A stretch of DNA of 64,000 bases from Okapia johnstoni (GCA_024291935.2 CM044322.1:71477405-71541404), one strand, 5' to 3'. Shown: positions 1 through 12,304, counted from the first letter of the stretch. Program-made: numbers and translations. Notes: generated from the sequence alone by a model not told the origin.

Positions 1-1706
<1,706 letters not shown>

Positions 1707-2171
1707 TAAGCGGTGCCCCGAAGCCGGGATGTGTGTGTAGGCCCGGAGGTCAGCAGAAGTGGCTCAGAGCTGGAACACAAGGCACGATGGGAGAAGTCCC
1801 CCACACTGCAGAGTGTGGTCCTGGGTTGAGCAGCTCTGGGGAAGAGAGCCCTGAGGCCTTGCAGAAGAAGGCAGGGAACAGCCGTTCTCCCTGCCTGCTG
1901 AGGGCTGGGCAAAGGGAAACGAGCCCAGACCACAGCCAAAAGAAATACCAGGTACCCTGGGGGAACATCATTAGCTCACAGGCAGGGGACCAGTGAACAT
2001 GTCTGGGGATCTTTTAAGGTTAAAATAGGAAAAGAAACAGTGTTAGAGGAGCGCCATGGATCCCGTGTCACGCAGATTTTGAGAGATGAGGGGAAGCTCC
2101 CCCGACACAGCCCACATGGTGAGCTCCCTCCTTCACGCTGACCTTCTGCCTGTGTGTTCCCCTTGGCTCAG

Positions 2172-2328
2172 GGACCGCGCCCCCTTTGTCTTCACCTCGG
2201 ACATGGCGTATGTCATCAACGGGGGTGACAAGCCTTCCAGCCGCTTCCATGATTTCGTTGACCTTTGCTGCCAAGCCTACAACCTCATTCGCAAGCACAC
2301 CCACCTCTTCCTCAACCTTCTGGGCCTG
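2172..2328 (+). CDS. PIK3C2B: PIK3C2B exon: activation loop and C-lobe
   Basis: The first base completes the Arg codon, giving the class II activation loop [13 protein letters not shown]. This basic segment is known to set lipid substrate choice in the family. Helical C-lobe sequence follows, with [18 protein letters not shown] and ending LFLNLLGL. Acceptor AG is at 2170-2171 and the donor is GTGAGG at 2329. Length is 157 bp and it ends on a codon boundary. Reading frame and splice phases agree with both neighbouring exons. Confidence 0.95.
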
Positions 2329-2640
2329 GTGAGGAGCTCCATTCCTTTCTGAACCCCTCCTTCTTATCATATGACGCCATCTTTAAGACTCCCTGTCTTA
2401 CTTCAAAGGATTTCTGGAGATCTGCTTCTCTGAGCCCTAGATAAAGGCAGGGCCCAGACCACCTGGGGACAGTGGTGTCTGCTGGTATCTGACTTCCTGC
2501 TCCAGACCCCCCAGCTCCTGTGGCCTGCCAGCCACTGCCCACCGCATCTATCTACCACCCTCTAGAAGGATTAGGGAGCGAAGCTATAGAAAGTCTTGAA
2601 TTCCTGGTCGTTAGACACCCTCTCCTCTTTGCTCTTCCAG

Positions 2641-2750
2641 ATGTTGTCCTGTGGGATCCCTGAACTCTCAGACCTGGAAGACCTCAAGTATGTGTACGAT
2701 GCCCTGAGGCCTCAGGACACAGAGGCCAATGCCACTACCTACTTCACCAG
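2641..2750 (+). CDS. PIK3C2B: PIK3C2B exon: kinase C-lobe
   Basis: The exon starts in phase 0 with MLSCGIPELSDLEDLKYV and runs to ATTYFTR. It lies between the acceptor CTCTTCCAG and the donor GTGAGA at 2751. Length is 110 bp, ending two bases into the last Arg codon. It encodes the distal helices of the kinase domain. Confidence 0.95.
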
Positions 2751-3840
2751 GTGAGACGCTCCAAACAAGACAATGCTGCCCATTCTGGGTAGGTAATTTC
2801 CAGGCTGCTCGATGGGGAGGAGCTGGGCTAGGGAGACGGGAGAGGCTTTGCTCTGGTGGCAGAGCTTAGAGTTGACAACATGGGTCAGTTGTCTGACTTG
2901 GGTAAATCGTTTTACTTTTCTCAGGCTCAGTTTCCCACCTGAGCTTGGGTGCCAACCTTTACACAGAGGTATTGCGATCCCCTGCTTGCATTCTCACCAG
3001 GTCTTGGTCAAGGACGTTGTCTGTGGGGCCATGTACAATAGGAATTTTGTAATAGTTTTTAGCTCTCTGAATCAGAACCTTCCGCCTTGTCAGAACATGG
3101 ATTTTCATGGTTCTATTTTCCTGTATTTGATGTTTTTAGATCCTGATGCTGGGAAGGATTGGGGGTAGGAGGAGAAGGGGACGACAGAGGATGAGATGGC
3201 TGGATGGCATCAGCGACTTGATGGACATGGGTTTGGGTAGATTCTGGGAGTTGGTGATGGACAGGGAGGCCTGGCGTGCTGTGGTTCATGGGGTTGCAAA
3301 GAGTTGGACCGACTGAGTGACTGAACTGAACTGAACTGAGACATATTATGTATGAAAGCAGGAAAGTGCCTATGTACTAATGTCTACGGTTTTGTCCATT
3401 TTATTATGTACCCTTTTGGGAACTTAGTTAAATTTTCTCTGGGGCTAATACAGTACCTTTCCTTCGGAACTAAAATCTCTGTATTGGGTTTTGTTTGGTG
3501 AGGATCCATTGTACTGAAGCTTGAAACTCAGTTTGACAACAGTATTTAGACATTTACATGGTGACCCCATGGTGGCATCCCACAGTTCCTTCCTGCTTTG
3601 GATTAACTGTCTTTGGCCCAGGTGGGCAGTGAGGGGAGACCCCCACGGTTCACAGGAATAAATTGTATTCAGATCATTGTGTGCAGTCATGTGCTTATGA
3701 GGATATCACACAGGGAAATGATCTCACCTGAGCTGCGTATTAGCCTCAGGTGTCAGGGGATATTCCTTGAGATATAGCTCTGCCCAGGCAGTGGGGACTT
3801 GGGTCTGTGGTTGCAACCTTTTCTTCCCCTCCTTCTGCAG
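2751..3840 (+). other. PIK3C2B: PIK3C2B intron with a BovB 3' fragment
   Basis: The intron lies between the 110-bp and 202-bp exons. Its only recognised insert is a sense BovB 3' end at about 3141-3340. I see no conserved feature in the rest. Confidence 0.8.
3141..3340 (+). mobile_element. BovB (RTE) LINE 3' fragment
   Basis: The 3' end of the BovB reverse-transcriptase reading frame and tail, beginning near CCTGATGCTGGGAAGGATTG. It contains the MRWLDGI-like codons and ends in the diagnostic GACTGAACTGAACTGAACTGA. It is severely 5'-truncated and holds no functional gene. Confidence 0.9.
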
Positions 3841-4042
3841 GTTGATTGAGTCGAGCCTTGGCAGTGTAGCCACAAAGCTCAATTTTTTTATTCATAATCT
3901 GGCTCAGATGAAGTTTTTAGGCTCAGATGATCGGCTGACTCTCTCGTTTGCTCCGCGAACACACACCCTCAAGAGCTCAGGCCGCATAAGCGATGTGTTT
4001 CTCTGTCGCCACGAGAAGGTCTTCCACCCTAACAAGGGCTAT
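3841..4042 (+). CDS. PIK3C2B: PIK3C2B exon: end of kinase domain and start of PX domain
   Basis: The exon completes Arg and reads LIESSLGSVATKLNFFIHNL, the amphipathic C-terminal kinase helix. A linker and the first PX strand follow, with GRISDVFLCRHEKVFHP and NKGY. The acceptor is TTCTGCAG at 3833-3840 and the donor is GTAAGT at 4043. Length is 202 bp with a phase-0 end. Confidence 0.95.
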
Positions 4043-4365
4043 GTAAGTGTCCGCTCCATTCTGACTCTCTCCTGCTCCCTGCCACCCAGCTTGTTGTGGT
4101 TCTGTTTCATTCCTTCCACACTGTGGGTGCTGGAGCTGACTGAGCACTCTGTGCTGGGGGCAGTTGCAGACCCTTTCCCCTCCCCTGCCCAAGTGGCCTG
4201 CCTACAGTCAGGGAGCTGAGTTGGATGGCTGTTCCCTCTGAGCCAAGGGTCTCTTGAAATAAGAATTCTTGTGAATCTTTGCTTTCATTTTCCTGTATAT
4301 GTATATTACCTTTGTCTCCATTAGAGACATTTTTATCCTCTTCTGGAACGCATAACGCTTCCAAA

Positions 4366-4383
4366 ACACACACACACACACAC
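4366..4383. repeat. short (CA)n microsatellite
   Basis: Nine uninterrupted CA units in the PIK3C2B intron 70 bp upstream of the first PX-only exon. It may be polymorphic between animals. No effect on splicing is evident. Confidence 0.9.
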
Positions 4384-4451
4384 CCTCTGTCCCCTCACCT
4401 GCCCCTTCATTGGTTTGGCAGGGGGTGTTCCCTAAGATTTGGGCTTTGCAG

Positions 4452-4576
4452 ATTTACGTGGTAAAGGTGATGCGAGAGAATGCTCACGAGGCCACTTACG
4501 TCCAGCGGACATTTGAGGAGTTCCAGGAGTTACACAATAAGCTGCGGCTGCTCTTCCCTTCTTCCCTCTTGCCCAG
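4452..4576 (+). CDS. PIK3C2B: PIK3C2B exon: PX domain core
   Basis: Phase-0 start IYVVKVMRENAHEATYVQRT, then FEEFQELHNKLRLLFP. The R-x-F-x-x-F/L arrangement after the third strand is typical of phosphoinositide-binding PX domains, and this PX is known to bind phosphoinositides including PI(4,5)P2. Acceptor AG is at 4450-4451 and the donor is GTAACT at 4577. Length is 125 bp, ending two bases into a Ser codon. Confidence 0.95.
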
Positions 4577-4844
4577 GTAACTGCTCCGCCTCCTCTCTGC
4601 ACTGAGGGGTAGCAGGGAGGGAGGGCAGATGGGGGCTGGACAGCACTGCCCTTGGGAGTCAAGACCTACCTCCTTGGTTTTCTTAACTGGCAATGTGCGA
4701 TGACAAGTGCCCCCCCTGCTGGCCATGCGCTTCTGAGGCTCTCAAGTGGTCTTCCTCCAGCCTGGAAAACAAGCCTGGGTCCACCTGCCAGGGCAGCAAA
4801 CTGGGTCTAAAGACAGGGGATTGATGGCGTCTGAAGATGTTTTG

Positions 4845-5172
4845 AAGTGTCTAATCTTCTAAAGAGTAAAAGTATTTTTCAAATATATAAAGAAAATGTG
4901 GTGTATATGCAAAATGGAATATTACTATACTGTATGATTCCACTTAGAATAGTCAAATTCATAGAAGCAGCAAGTAGAATGGTGGTTGCCAGGGGGAGGG
5001 AGCAAACGGGGAGCTGCTTAATGGGTACAGAGCTTCAGTTTTGCAAGAAGAAAAGACTGGGGAGGGAGGGTGATCATGGTTGCACCACAGTGTGAGTGGA
5101 TTTAATTCTGAACTGTACACTAAAAATGGGTAAGATGGTAAATTTTATGCTAGATGTATTTCACAACAATTT
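4845..5172 (+). mobile_element. old L1 3' UTR fragment
   Basis: Sense L1 3' sequence. Recognisable phrases include AATGGAATATTACTATAC, ATTCATAGAAGCAGCAAGTAG, GGTGGTTGCCAGGGGGAGGG and the terminal GAACTGTACACTAAAAATGG. Many substitutions and small indels mark it as an ancient copy. It sits within a PIK3C2B intron. Confidence 0.75.
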
Positions 5173-5496
5173 TAAGGAGCAGTTTTTCAAATAGAATTTT
5201 TACTGTGATGGGGAAAACTGGCGGCTTCAGAGCTGCCTGAGCACTTCTGGGGAGCTGTAATGCTCTGCTCAGCACTTTGGTTTTCTCTTCTGGGGTCCGT
5301 GGAATTGTCCAGTGGGAGATGCTGCGCGTGTGTCCTCCGCACAGACCTGGGGAGCCCGGCGAGGCATGGAGTGGGGGAGAGGTCCTTGGGGAGGGACGCC
5401 GGGGAGAAATGCGGATCAGGTGGCTGAAAATGAAAGTGGAATTGGGACTAAAGGCTGTTGCTTCCTTTTCTTGACCGTCTTCCCACCGGCCGCCAG

Positions 5497-5614
5497 CTTC
5501 CCCAGTCGCTTCGTGATTGGCCGCTCGCGAGGAGAGGCGGGGGCCGAGCGGCGCAGGGAGGAGCTGAACGGCTACATCTGGCACTTGGTCCACGCGGCCC
5601 CGGAGGTGGCCGAG
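5497..5614 (+). CDS. PIK3C2B: PIK3C2B exon: PX domain second half
   Basis: It completes Ser and reads FPSRFVIGRSRGEAGAERRR, then EELNGYIWHLVHAAPEVAE. The RRREEL run and IWHL helix are typical of the PX second half. Acceptor AG was placed at 5495-5496, because that choice keeps the SFPSRF frame; a second AG at 5504-5505 would break it. The donor is GTGGGT at 5615. Length is 118 bp. The exon and its flanks are very GC-rich compared with neighbouring introns. Confidence 0.93.
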
Positions 5615-6327
5615 GTGGGTGGCCCTCTGTCTCTGGCCGGGCCTGGCGCCGCTGAGGGGTGGGGAGTGTGGACGAAGGCGGGTGGCCATCACGGAAGGCG
5701 CTTGCATTTTCTGGGTCTGTCTGGGGAAGGGGGAGGACTGTGGGTCATGGCTCCAGCCCCACGGAGCTGCGCGCAGAAACGTGAAACCCAGACACGCAGC
5801 CGGGCACACACGGAGACAGATCCGTGTCGGGTGCCATCACACAGTGCTTGTGCTAAGCAAGAACCTGAGGAAATGGAAGGTTTCTGAACAAGCTGAGTAT
5901 GTGTACCACCTAGATTTTTCTTTTAAACAAATGGTGTTATAATTTGGTATTATAATGGTCATAAAGACAAAGAGTCATCAGGAGTCCCATCACCCTCAAA
6001 AACCGTCTAACCCCATTTCCATGTTTGCTTCCTATCTGGCCATATATAAATGTGACTTTTACAGTTTTATAGCGTTTTTTTATTTTTACTGAAGTGTTTA
6101 TAGTTAGCGTAACTTTAAATATCTATGCCAAGTTAATACACTGACTTGCAATACCATCTCTTTAACCGTTCACCTCTTGAAAGATATTTGGATCATGCCC
6201 CTCCCCCCCTTTTCACTATTAATGCTAGAGTGGGTATTGTCACACATTTTAGTTTATGTTTTTGCTTCCCTGATTGCTTAGGAAACATTCTCAAAAGTAG
6301 GATTTAGTCTTTGTCCAAGGCTGGCTT

Positions 6328-6401
6328 AAGCTAGGGATCAAACCTGGGACCAGGCAGTGAAAGCTCTGAGTCCTAACCACTTGCCTGCCAGGGAATGCCA
6401 A
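6328..6401 (-). mobile_element. CHR-type tRNA SINE relic
   Basis: Degenerate antisense tRNA-like head: GGGATCAAACCTGGGACC resembles an antisense B box, followed by CTAACCACTTGCCTGCCAGG. Only about 70 bp remain, with no tail. Confidence 0.6.
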
Positions 6402-6429
6402 GAACAGACTGCTTTTGAGTTGATGTGAC

Positions 6430-6890
6430 TACTTTTATTTGTTTTCTCTTTTGAAAACTTTTTTATTATGGGAACTTTCAAACATACAGAAAAATAGAGA
6501 AACAGTATAATGAATACCTATATATTCATCACCTAAACAGGTATTATTTTTTGCCATGTTTGCCTCATCTGTTTTTTCTGAAATATTTTAAAGTCAAAGG
6601 CATCATGACATTCTACCCCTAAATACTTACTATGCATCTCTAAAAATCAAGGCCGTAATTTTATATAACTATACTGTCCTTACACCACCCAACTCTTAGC
6701 CCATATTTAGAATTTCCCTGTCGTCTCCAAAATTCTTTAAACAGTCGGTGTCTTTGAGCCATGACCCAAATAAGAGCTGCATATTACATTTGGTTATCAC
6801 ATTTTGTAAGTTTTAATGTTGAAGAGTTCCTGTCCTTTTTTCATTGTGCCATTGTCTTACTGAGGAATGACACTGTTTTCTGGTTCTATT
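6430..6890 (-). mobile_element. ancient L1 (L1M-like) fragment abutting exon 7
   Basis: Antisense old L1 3' sequence with AACTTTCAAACATACAGAAA, TGAATACCTATATATTCATC, CATTCTACCCCTAAATAC and CATTTGGTTATCACATTTTG. It is strongly diverged. Its 3' edge lies within a few bases of the 3' splice site of the exon at 6895. Confidence 0.55.
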
Positions 6891-6894
6891 CCAG

Positions 6895-6976
6895 TGTGAT
6901 TTGGTGTATACCTTCTTCCACCCCCTGCCGAGGGATGAGAGGACTGCAGGCACCAGCCTGGCTCCCAAGTCCTCAG
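6895..6976 (+). CDS. PIK3C2B: PIK3C2B exon: end of PX and PX-C2 linker
   Basis: Phase-0 start CDLVYTFFHPLPRDER, then TAGTSLAPKSS. The acceptor is TTCTATTCCAG at 6884-6894 and the donor is GTATAG at 6977, a weaker match than the other donors in this gene. Length is 82 bp, ending one base into the next codon. The linker differs from the human sequence as I remember it, which fits an unconstrained spacer. Confidence 0.92.
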
Positions 6977-7017
6977 GTATAGTGTCGTCTCTGTGACATT
7001 TCTGCCAACTTCCCTAT

Positions 7018-7271
7018 TGTTGTTCAATCACTCAGTTGTGTCTGACTGTGACCCTATGGACTGCAGCACGCGAGGCTTCCCTGTCCTTCACTATCTCCCG
7101 GAGTTGGCTCAAACTCATGTCCATTGAGTCAGTGGTGCCATCCAACCACCTCATCCTCTGTTGCCCTGTTCTCCTCCTGCCTTCAATCTTTCCCAGAATC
7201 AGGGTCTTTTCTAATGAGTCAGTTCTTTGCATCAGGTGGTCAAAGTATTGGAGCTTTAGCACCAGTCCTTC
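7018..7271 (-). mobile_element. BovB LINE, 3' part (left of the LTR insertion)
   Basis: Antisense BovB 3' end. It begins with the tail GTTCAATCACTCAGTTGTGTC and then reverse-complement codons for the [13 protein letters not shown] C-terminus. It stops at AGTCCTTC (7264-7271), and the element resumes at 8274 after the LTR. The reading frame is broken. Confidence 0.9.
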
Positions 7272-8273
7272 AGTTACCGAATATGCAAGCCCGTGTGCCT
7301 GATGCACAATGAGGCCCATCAATACGAAACATTATAGAGTCTGGAACAGAGAAAGGTTTATTACAGATTCATACAAGGAGATGGATGGCTCATGCCCTAA
7401 GAACCCCAAAGTTACTGAAAGCTTTCAGCAAGTCCCTTTAAAAGCAAAAGGTGAAGAATGGGTATGGTTAGTTCTTGCAGACTTCTCAGTGTCAGAGTCT
7501 TGTTCTTGAAGTTAGGTCAGTGGTCAGGTAACGACGTTCCTGTAAATCTGCCAGACGAATGTTACTCTCTGTCCTGGTAAAAAAGGGCAAAGTCCCAAGG
7601 CACGACTTTAACCCTCCAAGGTCCCAGTCCTGGCTAAGGGGAGGCACATCTTAGTTGGCAGCTCCTCAGGGCCAGGTTCTGATGTCCTGCCCAGCTGTCA
7701 TCCCTGAGGAAGCCTGGCATCCAACCCAGCTGGTCCTCAGTCTCCTCAGGTTGCCCAAATGGGGAGACCAGGTCCCCCAGACTGTGACCAGGCAGACTGC
7801 TGGAGGGTCACAGAGACAGGGATGGGGAAGAGGGGCACCGCTCCTCAGGGCCAGGGCCAGGGCTAGTGGAGGGCCTGAGTGAGGGCTCCCAGTCATCCCC
7901 AGCCTCTTCCCCGGGGCCCCCAGCTCACCATTGGCCTGAGGCTGGGTAAGCTGGAGGGCCTCCAGGAGAAGGCCTGGATCTGCCTCTTACCTCACTTTAC
8001 ATCTGATGACCACACCACGTTTGCTTGACTCAGTCACTTCCCCAGCACTCCCTTGCTGATGGTTACCAGTGGGCGGGGTCCGCTGCAGCCGTGACCAATA
8101 GCTGAGCAGGAAACTGACGTTGCTCGTTGACAGTTGGCTGCTTGTGGGCAGGGTCTGCTGAGGGACCTGAGCCTGAGCCGCTGGCAGGACCTGTTGCCCA
8201 GTAACAGGTGCAGGGTGATGACGACCAGCAGGGGCTGCCTGCTCAGGGCTGTGCTCACCCTGCTCTGTTACAC
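7272..8273 (-). mobile_element. solo LTR of an endogenous retrovirus, inserted in BovB
   Basis: A 1,002-bp block interrupts the BovB copy exactly. It is flanked by the 4-bp duplication CTTC (7268-7271 and 8274-8277). On the minus strand it starts TGTAACAGAGCAGG and carries the polyadenylation signal AATAAA (7357-7362) followed by CCTTTCTCTGTTCCAG. It ends GGTAACT where GGTAACA would be canonical, so one terminal base has mutated. There are no internal gag, pol or env codons, so this is a solo LTR. The 4-bp duplication favours a gammaretrovirus-like (ERV1) source, but the family is not identified. Confidence 0.8.
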
Positions 8274-10105
8274 TTCCAGTGAGTATTCAGGGCTGGTTTT
8301 CTTTAGGATGGACCGGTTGACCTCCTTGCTGTCCAAGGGACTCTCAAGAGCCTTCTCCAGCACCACAGTTCAAAAGCATCAATTCTTTGAAACTCAGTCT
8401 TCTTTATGGTCCAAATCTCACATCAGTAATGACTACTGGAAAAGCCATAGCTAGATGGACTTTTGTCAGCAAAGGAATGTCTCTGCTTTTTAATATGCTG
8501 TCTAGGTTTGTCATAACTTTTCTTCCAAGGAGAAAGCGTCTTTTAATTTCATGGCTGCAGTCACCATCCGCAGAGATTCTGGAGCCCAAGAAAATAAAGT
8601 CTGTCACTGTTTCCATTGTTTCCCCATCTATTTGCCATGAAAGTGATGGGACCAGATGCCATGATCTTAGTTTTTTGAATGTTGAGTTTTAAGCCAACTT
8701 TTTCACTCTCCTCTTTCACCTTCATAAAGAGGCTCTTCGGTTCTTCTTCGCTTTCTGCTGTAAGGGTGGTGTCATCTGCATATCTGAGGTTATTGATATT
8801 TCTCCCAGCAGTCTTGATTCCAGCTTGAGCTTCATCCAGCCCGGCATTTCTCACAATGTACTCTATATAAGTTAATAAGCAGGGTGACAATATGCAGCCT
8901 GGACGTCGTACTCCTTTCCCAATTTTGAACCAGTCCATTGTTCCCTGTCTGGTTCTATCTGTTGCATCTTGACCTGCATATATATTTCTCAGGAGGCAGG
9001 TAAGGTGGTCTGGTATTCCCATCTCTTTAAGAATTTTCCACAGTTTATGGTGATCCACACAGTTAAAGGCCTAGTCAATGAAGCAGAAGTAGATGTTTTT
9101 CTGGAATTCCCTTGCTTTTTCTATGATCCGATGGATGTTGACAATTTGATCTCTGGTTCCTCTGCCTTTTCTGAACCCAGCTTTTACATTTGGAAGTTCT
9201 CGGTTCATGTACTGCTAAAGCTTAGCTTGAAGGATTTTGAGCATTATCTTGCTAGGATGTGAAATAAATGCAGTTGTGTGGTAATTTGAATATTCTTTGG
9301 CATTGTCCTTCTTTGGGACTGGAATGACAATTGACCATTTCCAGTTCTGTGGCCACTGCTGAGTTTTCCAAATTTGCTGGCATATTGAGTGCAGCACTTT
9401 AACGGCATCATCTTTTAGGATTTTAAATAGCTCAACTGGAATTCCATCACCTTTACCAAATTTGTTCATAATAATGCTTCCTAAGGGCCACTTGACTTCT
9501 CATTCCAGAATGTCTGGCTATAGGTGAGTGATCACACCAGCGTGGTTATCTGGGTCATTAAGACCTTTTTGTACAGTTCTTCTGTGTATTCTTCTTCCCT
9601 CTTCTTAATATCTTCTGCTTCTGTTAGATCCATACTGTTTCTGTCCTTTATTGTGCCCATCTTTACATGAAATATTCCCTTGGTATTTAATTTTCTTGAT
9701 GAGATCTCTAGTCTTTCCCATTCTGATTCTGTTGTTTTCTTCTATTTCTCTGCATTGTTCACTTAGGAAGGCTTTCTTATCTCTTTCTTAATTCTTTGGA
9801 ACTCTGCATTCAGTTGCGTATACCTTTCCGTTTCTCCTTTGCCTTTCTCTTCTCTTCTTTTCTCAGCTATTTGTAAGACCTCCTCTGACAACCATTTTGC
9901 TTTTTGCATTTCTTTTTCTTGGGCATGGTTTTGACCACCGCTTCCTGTACAATATTACGAACCTCTGTCCATAGTTCTTAGAGCACTCTATCAGATCTAG
10001 TCCCTTGAATCTATTTATTACTTCCACTGTATAATCATAAGGGGTTTGATTTAGGTCATACCTGAATGGCCTAGTGGTTTCCCCTATTTTCTTCAATTTA
10101 AGAAC
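8274..10105 (-). mobile_element. BovB LINE, reverse-transcriptase part, degenerate
   Basis: Continuation of the antisense BovB. Reverse-strand fragments contain the RT motif RYADDTTL near 8780, GCILSPCL near 8895, and upstream linker codons RPFRYDLNQTPYDYTVEV near 10050. The frame is broken by several stops and shifts. The copy ends at TTCAATTTAAG near 10,105, so it is 5'-truncated and lacks the endonuclease domain. It is a dead retrotransposon relic. Confidence 0.9.
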
Positions 10106-10465
10106 CGATTTAACTTCTCTGAACCTTCCGAAAGGAAATTTTTCCTGCCCCCATTTCTTCTCAGGTCTCTCTCCTTGACTTGTCTCTGTTCCTTTGCTTA
10201 CTGGCTAGAGAATCTGTGGGGTGCACAGCTCCTTGAGCAGATTTCTCGGAGACTAGATCTGCTTACAGACTGAAATCCAAGTCAGGCTCGCAGACACCAA
10301 CCAAAGTCATGCTCGGAGATGCTACGTGGCCGATCCCTGATGGGATATCAGGAATCTGACATGGAGATAGGGCAGGGGGTCAGAAGGAAACAGGAACATC
10401 TGCCTGGCACCAGACAGGGGCAGGGCTGGCCTCCTGAGCTCTCTCTGTGTCCTTTGTCCCTACAG

Positions 10466-10572
10466 AAGGCACGTGGGCCCGGCCAGTCGGGAAGGTTGGA
10501 GGAGAGGTGAAACTGTCCATCTCCTACAAAAACAATAAGCTCTTCATCATGGTGATGCACATTCGGGGCTTG
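10466..10572 (+). CDS. PIK3C2B: PIK3C2B exon: start of C2 domain
   Basis: It completes Glu and reads [20 protein letters not shown], then [16 protein letters not shown], the first beta strands of the C-terminal C2 domain. Acceptor AG is at 10464-10465 and the donor is GTAAGT at 10573. Length is 107 bp with a phase-0 end. The surrounding intron is full of transposons, but the exon is intact. Confidence 0.95.
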
Positions 10573-10734
10573 GTAAGTGCGTACACAGTCCTTATTTGGA
10601 TCTTTATCTTTCTTCTGGTACTTTTCTGACTGATGAGACCTTTTTTGTACACACCCCCCCTCATGAGAGTAATCACAAATGTTACTAAATGAATCCCCAA
10701 TGGGCCTGCTCCCACGCTAGGCCTGTGGTATGAC

Positions 10735-10900
10735 CAAGCAATGCTGGACACAGCTTCTTACTACCTGTGGCCTTTTGCAACTCTTAGCCTCATTAAAATA
10801 AGGATAATGTTAGCATCTGTCTGATAAGAGTTGTTATAGGGGTTAAATGACATAATGCATGTAGAGTACTTAACATAGTGCCTGGTATTATTATTATGGG
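10735..10900 (+). mobile_element. MIR SINE relic
   Basis: Matches the 3' half of MIR: CTCATTAAAATAAGGATAAT, GTTGTTATAGGGGTTAAATGA, and AGTACTTAACATAGTGCCTGG. It is diverged, as expected of a pre-eutherian SINE. Confidence 0.65.
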
Positions 10901-11159
10901 GATTACTATAAGGGAGAGACCCAAGGGGCCTAGTTCCTGGTTATAGAGGTAAGGCAGCCATATGACATCCTTCAAGCATAATCAAGGCATCGATAACTAC
11001 TAAATTTTTGGTGTGTTTCTAAGAACCTTATGAGTGGAAGGGGAAGGGAACTCATAGAATACCTACAAAGTGCTGGACTTTTGCAGGTTGGGGCATTGAT
11101 GTATGGTAGGAGGTACATGAGCTTTGGAATCAGAGGTGACTGGGCTTCACTCGTACAGC

Positions 11160-11800
11160 ATCATTCATTCATTTTAGTCAACAAATCTTCATCAGTTCCT
11201 TATTATGTGCCAGGCACTTGATACATTAGCTCTGGATATGAGGGTAAACCAAATGAAATCTCTGCCTTCAGGGAGCTTACATTCTAGTAGGAAGAGGCAA
11301 ACAGTTAAGTAAAATACATGGCAAGTCAGATAGTGGTAAGTACTTTGGTAAGAAATAAAGCAGAGGAGGAATACCAGGGTAGAATGAGGGCATCAGCAGT
11401 TTCTCAGAGTGGCCAGGGAAACCCTCACTGATGAGGAGGTATTTGGGCAAAGGTGGAAGGTGGTGAGGGAGGGAGCTGTGAACACACATCTTGGGGAGAA
11501 CTGGTCCAGGCATCAGGAGCAGTCAGAGCCCTAGTTGGGAGCCTGCCCAGTTTGTGTCAGGCCCTGCAGGGGGAGCCCAGTGTGACTGAAACCCCTGGAG
11601 CAGGGGGGAGAATAGTGAATGCTGAGGTCGGAGAGGGCAGACCAGAGCCATGGTCCTCCGTTCAGGAATATGGCTTTTCCTTGAGTGAGATGGGAGCCAC
11701 TGGAGGGTTTTGAGCAGAGGCAGGCCAAGATCTGACTTAAGTTTTAAAAGGATCAGCCTGAGTGAGTCACTAATTGGCTGACCTTGAACAAGCAACTTAA
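11160..11800 (+). repeat. ancient long interspersed repeat (family not named here)
   Basis: It opens TCATTCATTTTAGTCAACAA ... TTATTATGTGCCAGGCAC and continues with GGGAGCTTACATTCTAGTAG. Purine-rich text follows, including GGAGCCACTGGAGGGTTTTG and TTTTAAAAGGATCAGCC. The same ordered phrases recur near 19441, 42370, 51045 and 54320, so this is one repeat family. I recognise it as old mammalian repeat text but cannot name it with confidence. Confidence 0.55.
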
Positions 11801-12175
11801 TCTCTCTGACTCATTTCTCTACGTATCTCTCACTAGGGGTTTCTTGGGTCAAATGACAAAATAGACAGACATTGGGTGGAGATATCTGGGGATATTATGG
11901 TTCATTCAGAACAGACCAAATTATGGTGTGCCCTGAGCATTCACATACAGAGTATAGACTGGGTATCATAGGTGATCTGATTGATGTTCTAGGAGGACAT
12001 CTAATGTTACCGTGGTAGGTGTTTCTGGCAGAATGCAGTAGGCTGGCTGGGAAACATAAATTATTGTGCATTGCAAGAAGCTGGGTGTGGGAGAAGAGAG
12101 ACTGGATCAGGGAGTGATCACAGGAATGGTGATACAGAAGCAAATAGAAGGTTTGTTTTTTCATTCCCTTTGTAG

Positions 12176-12304
12176 CAACTGCTCCAGGATGGGAATGATC
12201 CCGACCCCTATGTCAAGATTTACCTCCTTCCTGACCCTCAGAAAACCACTAAGAAGAAAACCAAAGTGGCCCGGAAAACCTGCAACCCCACCTACAATGA
12301 GATG
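12176..12304 (+). CDS. PIK3C2B: PIK3C2B exon: C2 domain calcium-loop region
   Basis: Phase-0 exon [20 protein letters not shown], then a lysine-rich [13 protein letters not shown] and CNPTYNEM. The [16 protein letters not shown] and NPTYNE signatures are classic for C2 domains. The basic stretch is the predicted phospholipid-binding face. Acceptor AG is at 12174-12175 and the donor is GTATGT at 12305. Length is 129 bp. Confidence 0.95.

Larger units (their letters stand above)
5615..6894 (+). other. PIK3C2B: PIK3C2B intron with a SINE relic and an antisense L1 relic
   Basis: The first 300 bases are GC-rich and carry no recognised element. A degraded tRNA-type SINE lies at 6328-6401. L1-like AT-rich sequence from about 6430 to about 6890 runs up to the next exon. 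Confidence 0.75.
6977..10465 (+). other. PIK3C2B: PIK3C2B intron 7 (of those visible), largely transposon-derived
   Basis: A 3.5-kb intron in which an antisense BovB copy and a solo LTR nested in it fill 7018-10105. The remaining 360 bp at the 3' end (10106-10465) look single copy and lead into TTTGTCCCTACAG. Confidence 0.85.
10573..12175 (+). other. PIK3C2B: PIK3C2B intron with old mammalian repeats
   Basis: It contains an MIR-like stretch (10735-10900) and a longer ancient purine-rich repeat (11160-11800). I see nothing distinctive elsewhere. Confidence 0.75.

Noticed and set aside
5150..5809. 219-codon minus-strand frame
   Set aside because: It runs antisense over a GC-rich PIK3C2B PX exon and an L1 fragment. 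The stop-poor composition explains it.
8561..9058. Reverse-transcriptase-like frame suggesting an active gene, retron or DGR
   Set aside because: It is a broken, 5'-truncated BovB LINE common in ruminant genomes.
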